From positions 186,001-250,000 of the forward strand of contig NZ_JAHHZN010000002.1 of assembly GCF_018760735.1 (NCBI RefSeq): a stretch of 64,000 nt of DNA, given 5' to 3'. Position 1 is the first letter of the stretch. Each line of letters begins with the position of its first letter. The notes under the pieces are model-generated. The model searched no databases and was not told the origin of the DNA. It saw nothing but the letters and a program-made list of their open reading frames with translations. Position numbers and translations under genes: made by a program. The stretch comes from Hymenobacter piscis. GTDB lineage: Bacteria; Bacteroidota; Bacteroidia; Cytophagales; Hymenobacteraceae. This document shows, piece by piece, positions 50,139 to 57,985 of the stretch.

Positions 50139-51514
50139 CAACTGGTCCGCCGGGCCAGGTAGGCAGCCTGGGCCTCGCGCAGCAGCCGCAGCAGCTCGTT
50201 GCGCTGGCGCAGCAGGTCCTCCATGAGGCCCCGCTCACGCCCAAACAGGCGCAGGGCCCGCAGCCGCCGCCGGCGCTCCACCAGGTTGCTGGCGTAGCTG
50301 AGGGCGTAAAACCCCGACAGCGGCAAGCTCAGCAGGTAGAGCAGCGTCCAGCCCCAGTGCCGGGTGAGGTAGTGCACCAGGGCCGTTTGGGCCAGGTAGA
50401 ACAGGCTGAAGCTGAGCATGCCCACCACCAGCATGATGGGTGCCACAAACTCCACATCCTTGGTGGCCCGGCGCGCTACCAGGGACGGAATCCGGTACGG
50501 TAAGTAATTATTGAGGAGGCCATAGAGGTAGAACGGGAAGCCCAGCGTAAGCCGCAGGCCCGCCTCCAGGGCCCGGCGCGGACGGGTGCTGGCGGGGCCA
50601 CGGGCTTCCAGGGCATCGTCGGTGAGGCGCAAGGCACTCAGGCGCTGGTGGTAGGCGCGCAGCTTCTGCTCCACCTCCGTCACGCGGCCGGCGTCGTGGT
50701 GCTCGAAGTAGCGCACGGCCCGCAGCAGGGTGCGGCTGAGCTGGAAGTTGTCGTAGAGCGTTTCCTCGTCGTCCTGAATCAGGTGCTGGCCGAAGGTGCG
50801 CTCCACCTGGGTGATGAGCTCGTCCTCCTCATCGGTGCGCGTGATGACGAGGCGCTGCTCGAGGCGGCGGCGGAGTTCGGCCGTCAGGGCCTCGGCGGCG
50901 GCCTCGGGGTCCTGGTGGTACTGTTGGGCGTAATCGGCTACCCGAATGGGCTCGGCCACGTTCATAAACACGTCGGAGCGGAAGCGCTGGGGGTCGAAGT
51001 AGTTGATGCCGATGGGCAGAATGTGCAGGCCCATCTGGAAGTCGCGGCGGGCCTCGGCGCCCAGCGCGATGCGGGCGGCCCCGGTTTTGAGGGGCCGAAG
51101 CCGCCGCTCCGACACGCTGGTGCCCTCGGGAAAAATCATGATGGTGCCGCCCCGGTCGAAGTAGTCGTAGCAGCGGCCAAAGGCCTTTTCGTTCTGGGCT
51201 TCGAGCTGGGCGGGCGTGAGGGTTTCGGCCCCGGTTTCCAGGTCCTGACGGCGGTAGATGGGGATGGAGTTGCCCGATTCCATGATGGCCCGCAGCACCG
51301 GGTTCTGGAAAAACGTGCTTTTGGCCAGGAAGGCAATGGGCTGGCGGCGGTTCACGGCGGCCACCAGCGGATCCATGAGCGTGTTGGGGTGGTTGCTGGC
51401 AATGAGCAGCGGCCCCGGCGCCTGGAGCCGCTCGCGGTGGCGGATTTCGAGCTGGCGGAAGAAAACGCGCAACGCCACCTGCACCAGGGGCTTCATGACC
51501 GTGTAGAAAAGCAT
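50138..51514 (-). CDS. Membrane acyltransferase (PlsC domain)
   Basis: A 458-residue glycerolipid acyltransferase. The PlsC motif NHPNTLMDPL (H-x4-D) is at about 40, FPEGTS and the acyl-acceptor region follow, and two membrane helices lie near the C-terminus (MLVVGMLSFSLFYLAQTALV; TLLYLLSLPLSGFYALSY). It is longer than classical PlsC (about 240 aa) because of the helical middle and C-terminal segment. It should acylate lysophosphatidate or a similar glycerolipid. ATG 51514 is chosen; ATG 51496 is an alternative. Confidence 0.82.
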   Translation of the reverse strand: MLFYTVMKPLVQVALRVFFRQLEIRHRERLQAPGPLLIASNHPNTLMDPLVAAVNRRQPIAFLAKSTFFQNPVLRAIMESGNSIPIYRRQDLETGAETLTPAQLEAQNEKAFGRCYDYFDRGGTIMIFPEGTSVSERRLRPLKTGAARIALGAEARRDFQMGLHILPIGINYFDPQRFRSDVFMNVAEPIRVADYAQQYHQDPEAAAEALTAELRRRLEQRLVITRTDEEDELITQVERTFGQHLIQDDEETLYDNFQLSRTLLRAVRYFEHHDAGRVTEVEQKLRAYHQRLSALRLTDDALEARGPASTRPRRALEAGLRLTLGFPFYLYGLLNNYLPYRIPSLVARRATKDVEFVAPIMLVVGMLSFSLFYLAQTALVHYLTRHWGWTLLYLLSLPLSGFYALSYASNLVERRRRLRALRLFGRERGLMEDLLRQRNELLRLLREAQAAYLARRTS

Positions 51515-51713
51515 GGCTACAAGAAAAGCAGATTTCGGTGGGAATTGTACTGCGCGGGGCCGCCAGAGTTGCCGCGGCCCGGCTTCGGAAGCGTAATTCG
51601 CCCTTCCCGCCCGCATGGCCAACCCAATTCGCGCGGCAATCAGACTTTTCCGGGGGCCGGCCGCCGGAAATACCCCGGCTGTGGGGCCGGTCCGCCAACC
51701 AGTCAAATTCCCG

Positions 51714-51721
51714 CATCTTTG
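51714..51721 (+). promoter_or_regulatory. -7 box for TPR gene, leaderless candidate
   Basis: CATCTTTG ends 6 bases before the ATG at 51728, so the transcript would start at or next to the start codon. Confidence 0.45.
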
Positions 51722-51727
51722 CCCGTG

Positions 51728-52864
51728 ATGAACCGTCTGCCGCTGCTGCTTTTTCTGCTCCTGCCAAGCGCCCTGCCCGCCCGTGCTCAGTCGGCCACCG
51801 TGCCGGCGGCCCGGTCCCCGGCCCCGGTTACCATGGCGACTTCCGATTCAGTGGCTTCCCAGGCGGCGGCCAAAGTCCGTGCGGCCACCCTGGCCACCCA
51901 ACGCCAGGGGCTGCGCCAGGCCCGGCAGTTGGAGCTGGACCGCCGCTACGAAAGCGCCTGGCAGCTGCTGCAACGCCTCGATTCAACCAATACCAACCCG
52001 GCCGTGGTGGTGCAGAAGGCCAGTCTGGCCCTGAATTACTACACCGCCACCGAGGGCCTCACCCGCTTCGCCTTCCGCAACCTCCGACTCACCGACCCGG
52101 CCCCCGACAGCCTGCGGCTGCTCAACCAGGACACCGCCCGGCACCGGTTTGCGGTACGCCAGGTGCTGGAACGCCTGCGCCGGCAGCACCCCGACAACTA
52201 CCGCCTCGCCCGCGCCCTGGGCGACTACTTCTACGCCGTGCAGCAGTGCGACTGCGCCGAGCAGGGCCTGGGCGAGGACGAGGTGTTCCGGCGCACCATC
52301 CTGGCCTACCAGGAAGCCCACGCCCACGGCCAGGGCGACTACGTTTCCTACTTCGCCCTCGGCTACGCCTACCAGCGCCTGGGGCAGTTTGAAGAGAGCC
52401 TCCCGCCCTTCGAACGCTCCCTGCAACTACGGCCCAACAACCCCACCGTCCACCTCAACCTGGCCTTCGTGCTGCTGGAGCTGCGCGACCTGGAAAAGGC
52501 CCGCTACCACGCCCGCAGCGCCCAGTTCCTCTTCCCCGATGCTCCCCACAAGGAGGACGCCGGCTTCCTGATGGCTCAGATTGAGGAGCGCATTGCCCAG
52601 GCCCAACCAACGAAGGAAGCCGCCCCGGCCTCTGCCGAAGCCCCCGAAAAACCAGCAGCAGCTCCTGCCACGCCCGAACCAGCAAAAACTGAATCGGTAA
52701 AGCCCGCCGCCGAAAAGACGCCGCCCGCGCCGGAAAAGTCTGTGGAAACCTCTGAGGTGAACCCGCCCAAAAAGCCCGCCAGCAAAAAGGCCAAGGACAA
52801 GAAGAAGAGCGAGCCCGCTAAGCCTGCCGCAGACAAGGCCGCCACTTCGCCGAAAACGGAATAG
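51728..52864 (+). CDS. Secreted TPR protein with Lys/Pro/Ala-rich tail
   Basis: A 378-residue exported protein: signal peptide (LPLLLFLLLPSALPARAQS), a helical region with TPR motifs (YFALGYAYQRLGQFEESLPPF, TVHLNLAFVLLELRDLEKARYHA) and a disordered tail of about 100 residues rich in Ala, Pro, Lys and Glu (KPASKKAKDKKKSEPAKP). A conserved CDC in FYAVQQCDCAEQG is notable. The N-terminal part resembles a peptidoglycan or envelope scaffold; function unknown. Confidence 0.75.
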   Translation: MNRLPLLLFLLLPSALPARAQSATVPAARSPAPVTMATSDSVASQAAAKVRAATLATQRQGLRQARQLELDRRYESAWQLLQRLDSTNTNPAVVVQKASLALNYYTATEGLTRFAFRNLRLTDPAPDSLRLLNQDTARHRFAVRQVLERLRRQHPDNYRLARALGDYFYAVQQCDCAEQGLGEDEVFRRTILAYQEAHAHGQGDYVSYFALGYAYQRLGQFEESLPPFERSLQLRPNNPTVHLNLAFVLLELRDLEKARYHARSAQFLFPDAPHKEDAGFLMAQIEERIAQAQPTKEAAPASAEAPEKPAAAPATPEPAKTESVKPAAEKTPPAPEKSVETSEVNPPKKPASKKAKDKKKSEPAKPAADKAATSPKTE

Positions 52865-52915
52865 CGCATGCCAAGGCCATCAACGGACTGCTCCGGCGCC
52901 CAATAGCCGCCTAAG

Positions 52916-52957
52916 CCCGAAGCCCCCGACGTGAGCACGCCGGGGGCTTCGGGTTTT
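52916..52957 (+). terminator. Rho-independent terminator after TPR gene
   Basis: CCCGAAGCCCCCG and CGGGGGCTTCGGG form a 13-bp stem followed by TTTTT. Confidence 0.85.
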
Positions 52958-52966
52958 TCAAGGCTT

Positions 52967-53056
52967 CAGATTGCGTGCAGGACGCACTGCTTCGCCTTGC
53001 CCGCCATGACAGTTCAGCCATTCGACCGTCCAACCCTTCAACCATTCAACCATCCC
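52967..53056. repeat. Vestigial half repeat
   Basis: GGACGCACTGCTTCGCCTTG...CATGAC is the right half of a GTCATTGCGAGCGAAGC element, followed by reiterated AACCATTCAACCATCC. No left partner is visible. Confidence 0.55.
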
Positions 53057-53058
53057 TT

Positions 53059-54150
53059 CTACTTGCTCATCACCCGGTTCTGGCGGTTGATGGATTCGAG
53101 GTGGACGGCGTCGAAGTACTTGCGGATGAAGTCGTGGGTGAGGCCCAGCTGGTCGCCTTTCTGCATGCCGCGCTCCAGGATTTCGTTCCAGCGGCTGGTT
53201 TGCAGAATCGTGATGTCGTTTTCCTTCTTGTAGGTACCGATGCTTTCGGCCACCTGCATGCGGCGGCCCAGCAGGTGCAGGATTTCGTCGTCGAGCTGGT
53301 TGATTTGCTCGCGCAGCTGGGCCAGCACCGTCAGGAATTCCTGCTGGTCGGTGGTTTCGTGGCGCCACACCAAGCCGTCGAGCAGCTCGGCCATGCGCTG
53401 GGGCGTCACCTGCTGCTTGGCGTCGCTCCAGGCGTTGTCGGGGTCGATGTGCGATTCGAGCATCAGCCCGTCAAAATCGAGGTTGATGGATTTCTGGGCC
53501 ACCGCGGCCAGGCCGGTGCGGTTGCCGCAGATGTGGCTCGGGTCGCAGATGATGGGCAGCTCGGGCAGGCGGCGCTTCATCTCGATGGGCAGATGCCACA
53601 TGGGCGCGTTGCGGTATTCGGTGTTGCCGTAGCTGGCAAAGCCGCGGTGAATCAGGCCGATGTTCTTCACGCCGGCCTTGGCCAGCCGCTCCACCGCGCC
53701 CAGCCATAGCTCCAGGTCGGGATGCACGGGGTTTTTAATGAACACGGGCACGTTGGTGCCGCGCAGGGCGTCGGCCACGGCCTGCACCGAGAAGGGGTTG
53801 ACGGTGGTGCGGGCCCCAATCCAGAGCACGTCCACCTCGAAGGCCAGCGCGTCCTCCACGTGCTTGGGCGTGGCCACTTCCACGGTGGTGGGCAGGCCGG
53901 TGAGCTGGCGGGCCTTCTGGAGCCAGGGCAGCCCCTTGGTGCCGATGCCCTCGAACATGCCCGGCTTGGTGCGCGGCTTCCAGATGCCGGCCCGCAGCAT
54001 GTCGACCTTGCCCGTGGCGGCCAGTTGGGTGCAGGTTTCAATCAGCTGCTCCTCGGTTTCGGCCGAGCAGGGCCCGGAAATAATCAGCGGTTTTTTGCCG
54101 GGGAAGTTGGGGGTAGCGGCCGTTTCGGCGGCGGTTTGCGGTTGAGACAT
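53059..54150 (-). CDS. DAHP synthase fused to chorismate mutase
   Basis: A bifunctional 363-residue enzyme. The N-terminal domain (about 18-260) is a DAHP synthase of the AroF/AroA type I-beta group: ISGPCSAETEEQL, KPRTKPGMFEGIG, DPSHICGNRTG, MLESHIDPD. The C-terminal domain (about 275-363) is an AroQ chorismate mutase: LAQLREQINQLDDEILHLL, RRMQVAESIGTYKKEN. It condenses PEP and erythrose-4-phosphate and also makes prephenate, committing flux to Phe and Tyr. It is the last gene of the leftward aromatic operon. Confidence 0.93.
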   Translation of the reverse strand: MSQPQTAAETAATPNFPGKKPLIISGPCSAETEEQLIETCTQLAATGKVDMLRAGIWKPRTKPGMFEGIGTKGLPWLQKARQLTGLPTTVEVATPKHVEDALAFEVDVLWIGARTTVNPFSVQAVADALRGTNVPVFIKNPVHPDLELWLGAVERLAKAGVKNIGLIHRGFASYGNTEYRNAPMWHLPIEMKRRLPELPIICDPSHICGNRTGLAAVAQKSINLDFDGLMLESHIDPDNAWSDAKQQVTPQRMAELLDGLVWRHETTDQQEFLTVLAQLREQINQLDDEILHLLGRRMQVAESIGTYKKENDITILQTSRWNEILERGMQKGDQLGLTHDFIRKYFDAVHLESINRQNRVMSK

Positions 54151-54221
54151 GGGTTGGTTGGTTGAGTTTTGCGGGGTTGGATGGGGAAGGGAAGATGATG
54201 GCGGATTGGGAAAAGGAAAAG

Positions 54222-54340
54222 AACGTCATGCTGAGCGCAGCGGAGCGAAGTCGAAGCATCTCTACCGCAGTGGTCATCCTGAAGCTGAATCAGCCTTACA
54301 ACGAAGCGGTAGAGATGCTTTGACAAGCTCAGCATGACGC
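54222..54340. repeat. GTCATGCTGAGC / GAAGCATCTCTACCGC inverted repeat
   Basis: Arms 54222-54270 and 54305-54340 are partly complementary (GCGGTAGAGATGCTT with AAGCATCTCTACCGC; GCTCAGCATGACG with CGTCATGCTGAGC). The tyrA stop lies 29 bases beyond. Confidence 0.8.
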
Positions 54341-54368
54341 TCTTATTGCCCCCTCATTTCACCTCTCT

Positions 54369-55214
54369 TCATTTCAAAATTTTCTTGATTCGGTTGGCTT
54401 GCTGAATCTGCTCGTACAGGGCGTCGTCGTCGCCGGCGGCCATGAGGTGGCGCAGGTGCTGGAGCTGGCGCAGGTGCTCATCGAGTACATCCAGCACGTT
54501 GTCGCGGTTTTGGCGGAAGATGGGCACCCACATATCGGGCGAGCTTTTGGCCAGGCGTACTGTCGACTCGAAGCCACCGCTGGCCAGGGCGAAAATCTGC
54601 TGGTCGCTCTGCTCTTTTTTGAGCACGGTGAGAGCCAGGGCGAAGGACGTGATGTGGGAAATGTGCGAGACGTAGGCCGTGTGCAGGTCGTGGGCCGGGG
54701 CATCCATGTACACCAGGCGCATGGCCAGCCGCCCGAACACGGCCTCCACCCGGGCCACGGCGTCGGGGGCGCTGGCCGCCGCGTCGCAGATAACCAGCGT
54801 TTTGTCCCGGAACAGTCCCGGCACCGCCGCCTCCGGCCCCGAGTACTCGGTACCGGCCATGGGGTGCACCGCCACGAAGCGGGCCCGGTTCGGATGGCCG
54901 GCCACCCGACTCAGCAGCAGGGCCTTGGTCGAGCCCACATCGATAACCGTTTGCCGCCCAGTGGCCGCGTCGAGCACCTGGGGCAGCACCGTGAGCATGG
55001 CATCCATGGGCACCGACACGATGACCAGGTCGGCCCGGCGTACGGCCTCGGCCAGGTCGTGGGCCGGCTCGTCGAGCAGGCCCAGGGCCACGGCCTGCCG
55101 CAGGTTTTCCGGGCTCCGGTCGAGGCCAATGATGTGGTGGGCCAGCCCGGTTTCCTTCAGACTCAGGGCCAACGACCCGCCAATCAGGCCAATTCCGATG
55201 ATGGTGACGACCAT
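54369..55214 (-). CDS. tyrA: Prephenate dehydrogenase
   Basis: TyrA oxidatively decarboxylates prephenate to 4-hydroxyphenylpyruvate, leading to tyrosine. The 281-residue protein has the NAD motif TIIGIGLIGGSLALSL at the N-terminus, the catalytic His region AVHPMAGTEYSG (about 135), and an all-alpha C-terminal domain. It is 198 bp downstream of the aminotransferase gene in the aromatic operon. Confidence 0.93.
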   Translation of the reverse strand: MVVTIIGIGLIGGSLALSLKETGLAHHIIGLDRSPENLRQAVALGLLDEPAHDLAEAVRRADLVIVSVPMDAMLTVLPQVLDAATGRQTVIDVGSTKALLLSRVAGHPNRARFVAVHPMAGTEYSGPEAAVPGLFRDKTLVICDAAASAPDAVARVEAVFGRLAMRLVYMDAPAHDLHTAYVSHISHITSFALALTVLKKEQSDQQIFALASGGFESTVRLAKSSPDMWVPIFRQNRDNVLDVLDEHLRQLQHLRHLMAAGDDDALYEQIQQANRIKKILK

Positions 55215-55215
55215 T

Positions 55216-55424
55216 AGGTGAGGTGGTGAAATAGTGAGGTGGTGAGTTTGATGTTTGGGGGGCCTAATTGCGCCAGTGGCGCGGTCTACGTGCAGGGTTA
55301 ATTGGAAGTGAGAAGTGGGAAACGGAGAACTGACGGGCGGTACTCGCAGCGCAACTCGCGCCGATAGCGCCGCCCGAACATCAACTCACCAGTTCACTAT
55401 TTCACCACCTCACTATTTCACCGC
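55216..55424. repeat. GTGAGGTGGTGAAATAG repeat with TTGCGCCA core, interrupted (copy 3)
   Basis: Left arm (about 55216-55252) and right arm (about 55378-55424) match the family at 19937 and 33137. The interior TTGCGCCAGTGGCGC is followed by an extra segment of about 100 bp (GAAGTGAGAAGTGGG and a duplicated GCGCC piece), which looks like a second repeat inserted in the core. Confidence 0.8.
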
Positions 55425-56573
55425 CGCCCGTACCCGCGCCAGGGCCTGGTGCAGCACTTCCACCGGCTGGCACAGACTCAGGCGGATGAAGCCGTTGCCG
55501 TTGCTACCGAAGATGCCGCCCGGCGTCAGGAACACCCGGGCCTGGTGCAGCACCTCGTCGCTGAGGGCGTAGGCGTCGGGGTACTGGGCCGGCACCCGCG
55601 CCCACACGAACAGCCCCACCTGGTGGGGTTCGGGCCGGCAGCCCAGCAGCGCCAGCAGTTCCAGCACCAGCTCGCGGCGGGCCCGGTAGTGGGCGTTGAG
55701 CTCCTGGTACCAGGTGTCGTCGAGGTTGAGCGCTTCCACGGCGGCCAGCTGCACCGGCAGGAACATGCCCGAGTCGAGGTTGCTCTTGAAGCGTAGCACC
55801 TCCTGGAGCACATCGGCCCGGCCCGCCAGCAGGCCCACCCGCCAGCCCGCCATGTTGTGCGACTTGCTCAGGGAGTTCAGCTCCAGGGCCACTGCCCGCG
55901 CCCCCGGCACCGCCAGCAGGCTGCGGGGCGGCTCGGTGTTCAGGATGAAGCTGTAGGGGTTGTCGTGGACCAGCAGAATGTCGTGGGCGGCGGCAAAGGC
56001 CACCAGTTGCTCGAAGAAGCCGGCCGGCGGGGGCGTGCCGGTGGGCATGTGCGGGTAGTTCACCCACATGAGCTTCACCCGGCTCAGGTCCCGGGCAGCC
56101 AGGGCCTCCAGGTCGGGCAGCCAGTTGGTTTCGGCGGTCAGGTCGTAGTCGAGGGGCGTGGCCCCGCTCAGGTGGGCGGCGGCCCGGTAGGCCGGGTAGC
56201 CGGGGTTCGGAATCAGCACCTCGTCGCCAGCTTCCAGCAGCGTCATGCTGATGTGGATAATGCCTTCCTTGGAGCCCAGCAGCGGCAGAACTTCCGTGTC
56301 AGCATCCAGCGTTACGCCGTATTGGCGCTGGTACCAGTCGGCCATGGCCTGGCGCAGCGCGGGCACGCCCTTATAGCCCTGGTAGGCGTGGGTATTGGGC
56401 AACGCGGCCGCGCGGGTGAGGGCCGCAATGACGTTGGGATGGGGCGGCATATCGGGGCTGCCGATGCCCAGGTTGATGATCTGAGCTCCCGCTTTATTCA
56501 GGCCCTCAATCTCGCGCAGTTTCTGCGAGAAGTAGTATTCCTGAATGGGCTCAAGTCGGCTGGCAACGCGCAT
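55413..56573 (-). CDS. PLP-dependent aminotransferase, class I/II
   Basis: A 386-residue fold-type I aminotransferase. It shows INLGIGSPDMPPHPNV, LLGSKEGIIHISMTLL, DNPYSFI and the PLP lysine in LNSLSKSHNMAGWRVG. Lying between pheA and tyrA, it should transaminate phenylpyruvate and 4-hydroxyphenylpyruvate (aromatic aminotransferase role from context, not from specificity residues). It starts 12 bases after the pheA stop. Confidence 0.88.
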   Translation of the reverse strand: MRVASRLEPIQEYYFSQKLREIEGLNKAGAQIINLGIGSPDMPPHPNVIAALTRAAALPNTHAYQGYKGVPALRQAMADWYQRQYGVTLDADTEVLPLLGSKEGIIHISMTLLEAGDEVLIPNPGYPAYRAAAHLSGATPLDYDLTAETNWLPDLEALAARDLSRVKLMWVNYPHMPTGTPPPAGFFEQLVAFAAAHDILLVHDNPYSFILNTEPPRSLLAVPGARAVALELNSLSKSHNMAGWRVGLLAGRADVLQEVLRFKSNLDSGMFLPVQLAAVEALNLDDTWYQELNAHYRARRELVLELLALLGCRPEPHQVGLFVWARVPAQYPDAYALSDEVLHQARVFLTPGGIFGSNGNGFIRLSLCQPVEVLHQALARVRAAVK

Positions 56574-56585
56574 GGCAGTGGGGAG

Positions 56586-57452
56586 TTAGGAGGGTTGAAG
56601 TAGAAGTTGGGCCGCCTGCTCCTCGGCAGGATGGCGCGCCGCCCCCCGCCGGTAAGTGCCCAGCAGTTGCAGGCCTTCCGTGAGCGGGGCCAGGGCGGCC
56701 AGGGTGGCGGTGAGCTGGGCGGGGTCGTCAAACTCCAGGTCGGCGTGGAAGAAGTAGTGCCAGGTGCGGCCCGGCTGCGGGCACGACTGCAGCTTGCTCA
56801 GGTTCACGCCCTGCCCGGCCACGGCCGTCAGGATGCGGGCCAGGCTGCCGGCGGCGTGCGGGGCCTCGAAGTAGAGCGAGGCCTTGGTGGGGTGGGCTTC
56901 GGTGGAGGCATCCTCGGGCCGCGTGACCACCAGAAAGCGGGTGTAGTTGTGGGGCTCGGCGTGAATATCGGCCGCCAGCAGTTCCAGCCCGAACAGCTCG
57001 GCGGCCAGCTGGCCCGCCACGGCGGCCACGCCCGGCCGCTGCTGCTCCCGAATGTGCTGGGCACTCAGGGCCGTATCCTCGGTTTCCACCAGCTTCCAAT
57101 GCGGGTACTGGCTCAGGTAATCGGCGCACTGCAGCAGGGCCATGGGGTGGGAGTGCACCTCCCGGATGTCGGCCAGGGTTTGGCCCGGCAGGGCCAGCAG
57201 GTGCTGCCGAATGTGCAGGTACACCTCGCCCGCCACCCGCAGGCCGGCCTTGCGCAGCAGCGTGTAGTTGGGCAGAATGCTGCCGGCAATGGAGTTCTCA
57301 ATGGCCATCACGGCGGCGCGGGCGCGGTCCTGGGTTACGGCTTGCACCAGCCCGCTAAAGGTAGCGCAGGGCAGCACCGCCACCTCCGCGCCGAAGTGCT
57401 GGCGGGCGGCTATCTGGTGGAAACTTCCTTCGAAACCCTGAATGGCAACCAT
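56586..57452 (-). CDS. pheA: Prephenate dehydratase
   Basis: PheA converts prephenate to phenylpyruvate. The 288-residue protein has IQGFEGSFHQIAA at the N-terminus, the conserved IENSIAGSILPNY with the catalytic Thr-region equivalent, and a C-terminal ACT domain (SLYFEAPHAAGSLARILTA). The phenylalanine-binding ESRP of many PheA proteins is QSCPQ here. ATG 57452 follows a repeat arm. It is the first structural gene of a Phe/Tyr operon and lies downstream of a Phe/Tyr-coding leader (57581-57658) and terminator. Confidence 0.92.
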   Translation of the reverse strand: MVAIQGFEGSFHQIAARQHFGAEVAVLPCATFSGLVQAVTQDRARAAVMAIENSIAGSILPNYTLLRKAGLRVAGEVYLHIRQHLLALPGQTLADIREVHSHPMALLQCADYLSQYPHWKLVETEDTALSAQHIREQQRPGVAAVAGQLAAELFGLELLAADIHAEPHNYTRFLVVTRPEDASTEAHPTKASLYFEAPHAAGSLARILTAVAGQGVNLSKLQSCPQPGRTWHYFFHADLEFDDPAQLTATLAALAPLTEGLQLLGTYRRGAARHPAEEQAAQLLLQPS

Positions 57453-57454
57453 GT

Positions 57455-57496
57455 GGTGAGATGGTGAAGTGGTGAGATGGTGAGTTGACGTTTGGG
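57455..57496. repeat. Single GTGAGATGGTGAAGTGG arm
   Basis: Half of a GTGAGATGG-type element, without a right arm, placed between the attenuator hairpin and the pheA start. Confidence 0.6.
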
Positions 57497-57525
57497 CGGG
57501 GAAAGATGGGCTGGGCAGTGGGCAC

Positions 57526-57560
57526 AAAAAAAGCGCCTCCCGGGGGTGTCGGGAGGCGCT
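57526..57560 (-). promoter_or_regulatory. Attenuator terminator of aromatic operon
   Basis: On the minus strand AGCGCCTCCCG (57560-57550) and CGGGAGGCGCT (57542-57532) form an 11-bp GC-rich stem with a 7-base loop, followed by seven U. It lies 20 bases past the leader ORF stop and 74 bases before the pheA start, which is where an attenuator belongs. The terminator 5-prime arm can pair in 7 of 9 positions with CGGTAGTCG inside the leader ORF (57605-57597), a candidate antiterminator. Confidence 0.85.
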
Positions 57561-57580
57561 GGAAATTTCGGTTAGAAATG

Positions 57581-57658
57581 CTACAGGACGGCCGCTCGAC
57601 TACCGGGCAGGTAGTAGAAGTAATAGCTAAAAAAGAAGCGGGCCGTGGGCTGTAGCAT
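57581..57658 (-). CDS. Phe/Tyr-rich leader peptide (attenuation)
   Basis: A 25-codon ORF whose middle encodes FFFSYYFYY: four Phe and four Tyr within nine codons. It starts at ATG 57658 and ends at TAG 57583-57581. Its start region ATGCTACAG is complementary to CTGTAGCAT at its stop, and ACGGCC pairs with GGCCGT, so the Phe/Tyr codons sit in the loop of a long hairpin. Followed by a terminator and by pheA, it is the layout of a pheL-type attenuator: uncharged Phe or Tyr tRNA would stall the ribosome and alter folding. The frame is open upstream, so other starts cannot be excluded. No Shine-Dalgarno is seen. Confidence 0.8.
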   Translation of the reverse strand: MLQPTARFFFSYYFYYLPGSRAAVL

Positions 57659-57985
57659 GAGAAGTAGGGGGCTTTGCTGGGGGCAAGGTGGGACCCGAAG
57701 TTGGTATTTCCAAATCCAAACCGGAAGAAAATGGTCGAACAAACGCTCGGCCGCCACCATCCCAAGCACCAACCGCACCAATTCACCGGCGCTTGCAGCA
57801 TGCCTCCACTTCTTTGTTTTTCCAGATGATTTACAAATACTTACACTTTTCATAAGCGCCATAGACGTGCCACTGAGTGGCCAACGCCCGAAAATTGGCA
57901 CGGTTTTGCAATACACCCTCTGCGTAACCGGCTACCCATCCTGCGCAACGCGGCGGCCGGACCTTCCTTCCAAAACTTCCTGACC
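57659..57985. promoter_or_regulatory. Divergent upstream region of aromatic operon and porin gene
   Basis: About 330 bp without a gene. A leftward GTATTTG-like box lies at 57834-57840 (about 175 bases before the leader ATG). No unambiguous promoter could be named for the porin-like gene. Confidence 0.35.

Noticed and set aside
57355..57801. 148-codon minus-strand ORF across the attenuator
   Set aside because: It overlaps the terminator, the repeat arm and the pheA start in a different frame, and has no family features. The 25-codon leader ORF in another frame explains the region better.
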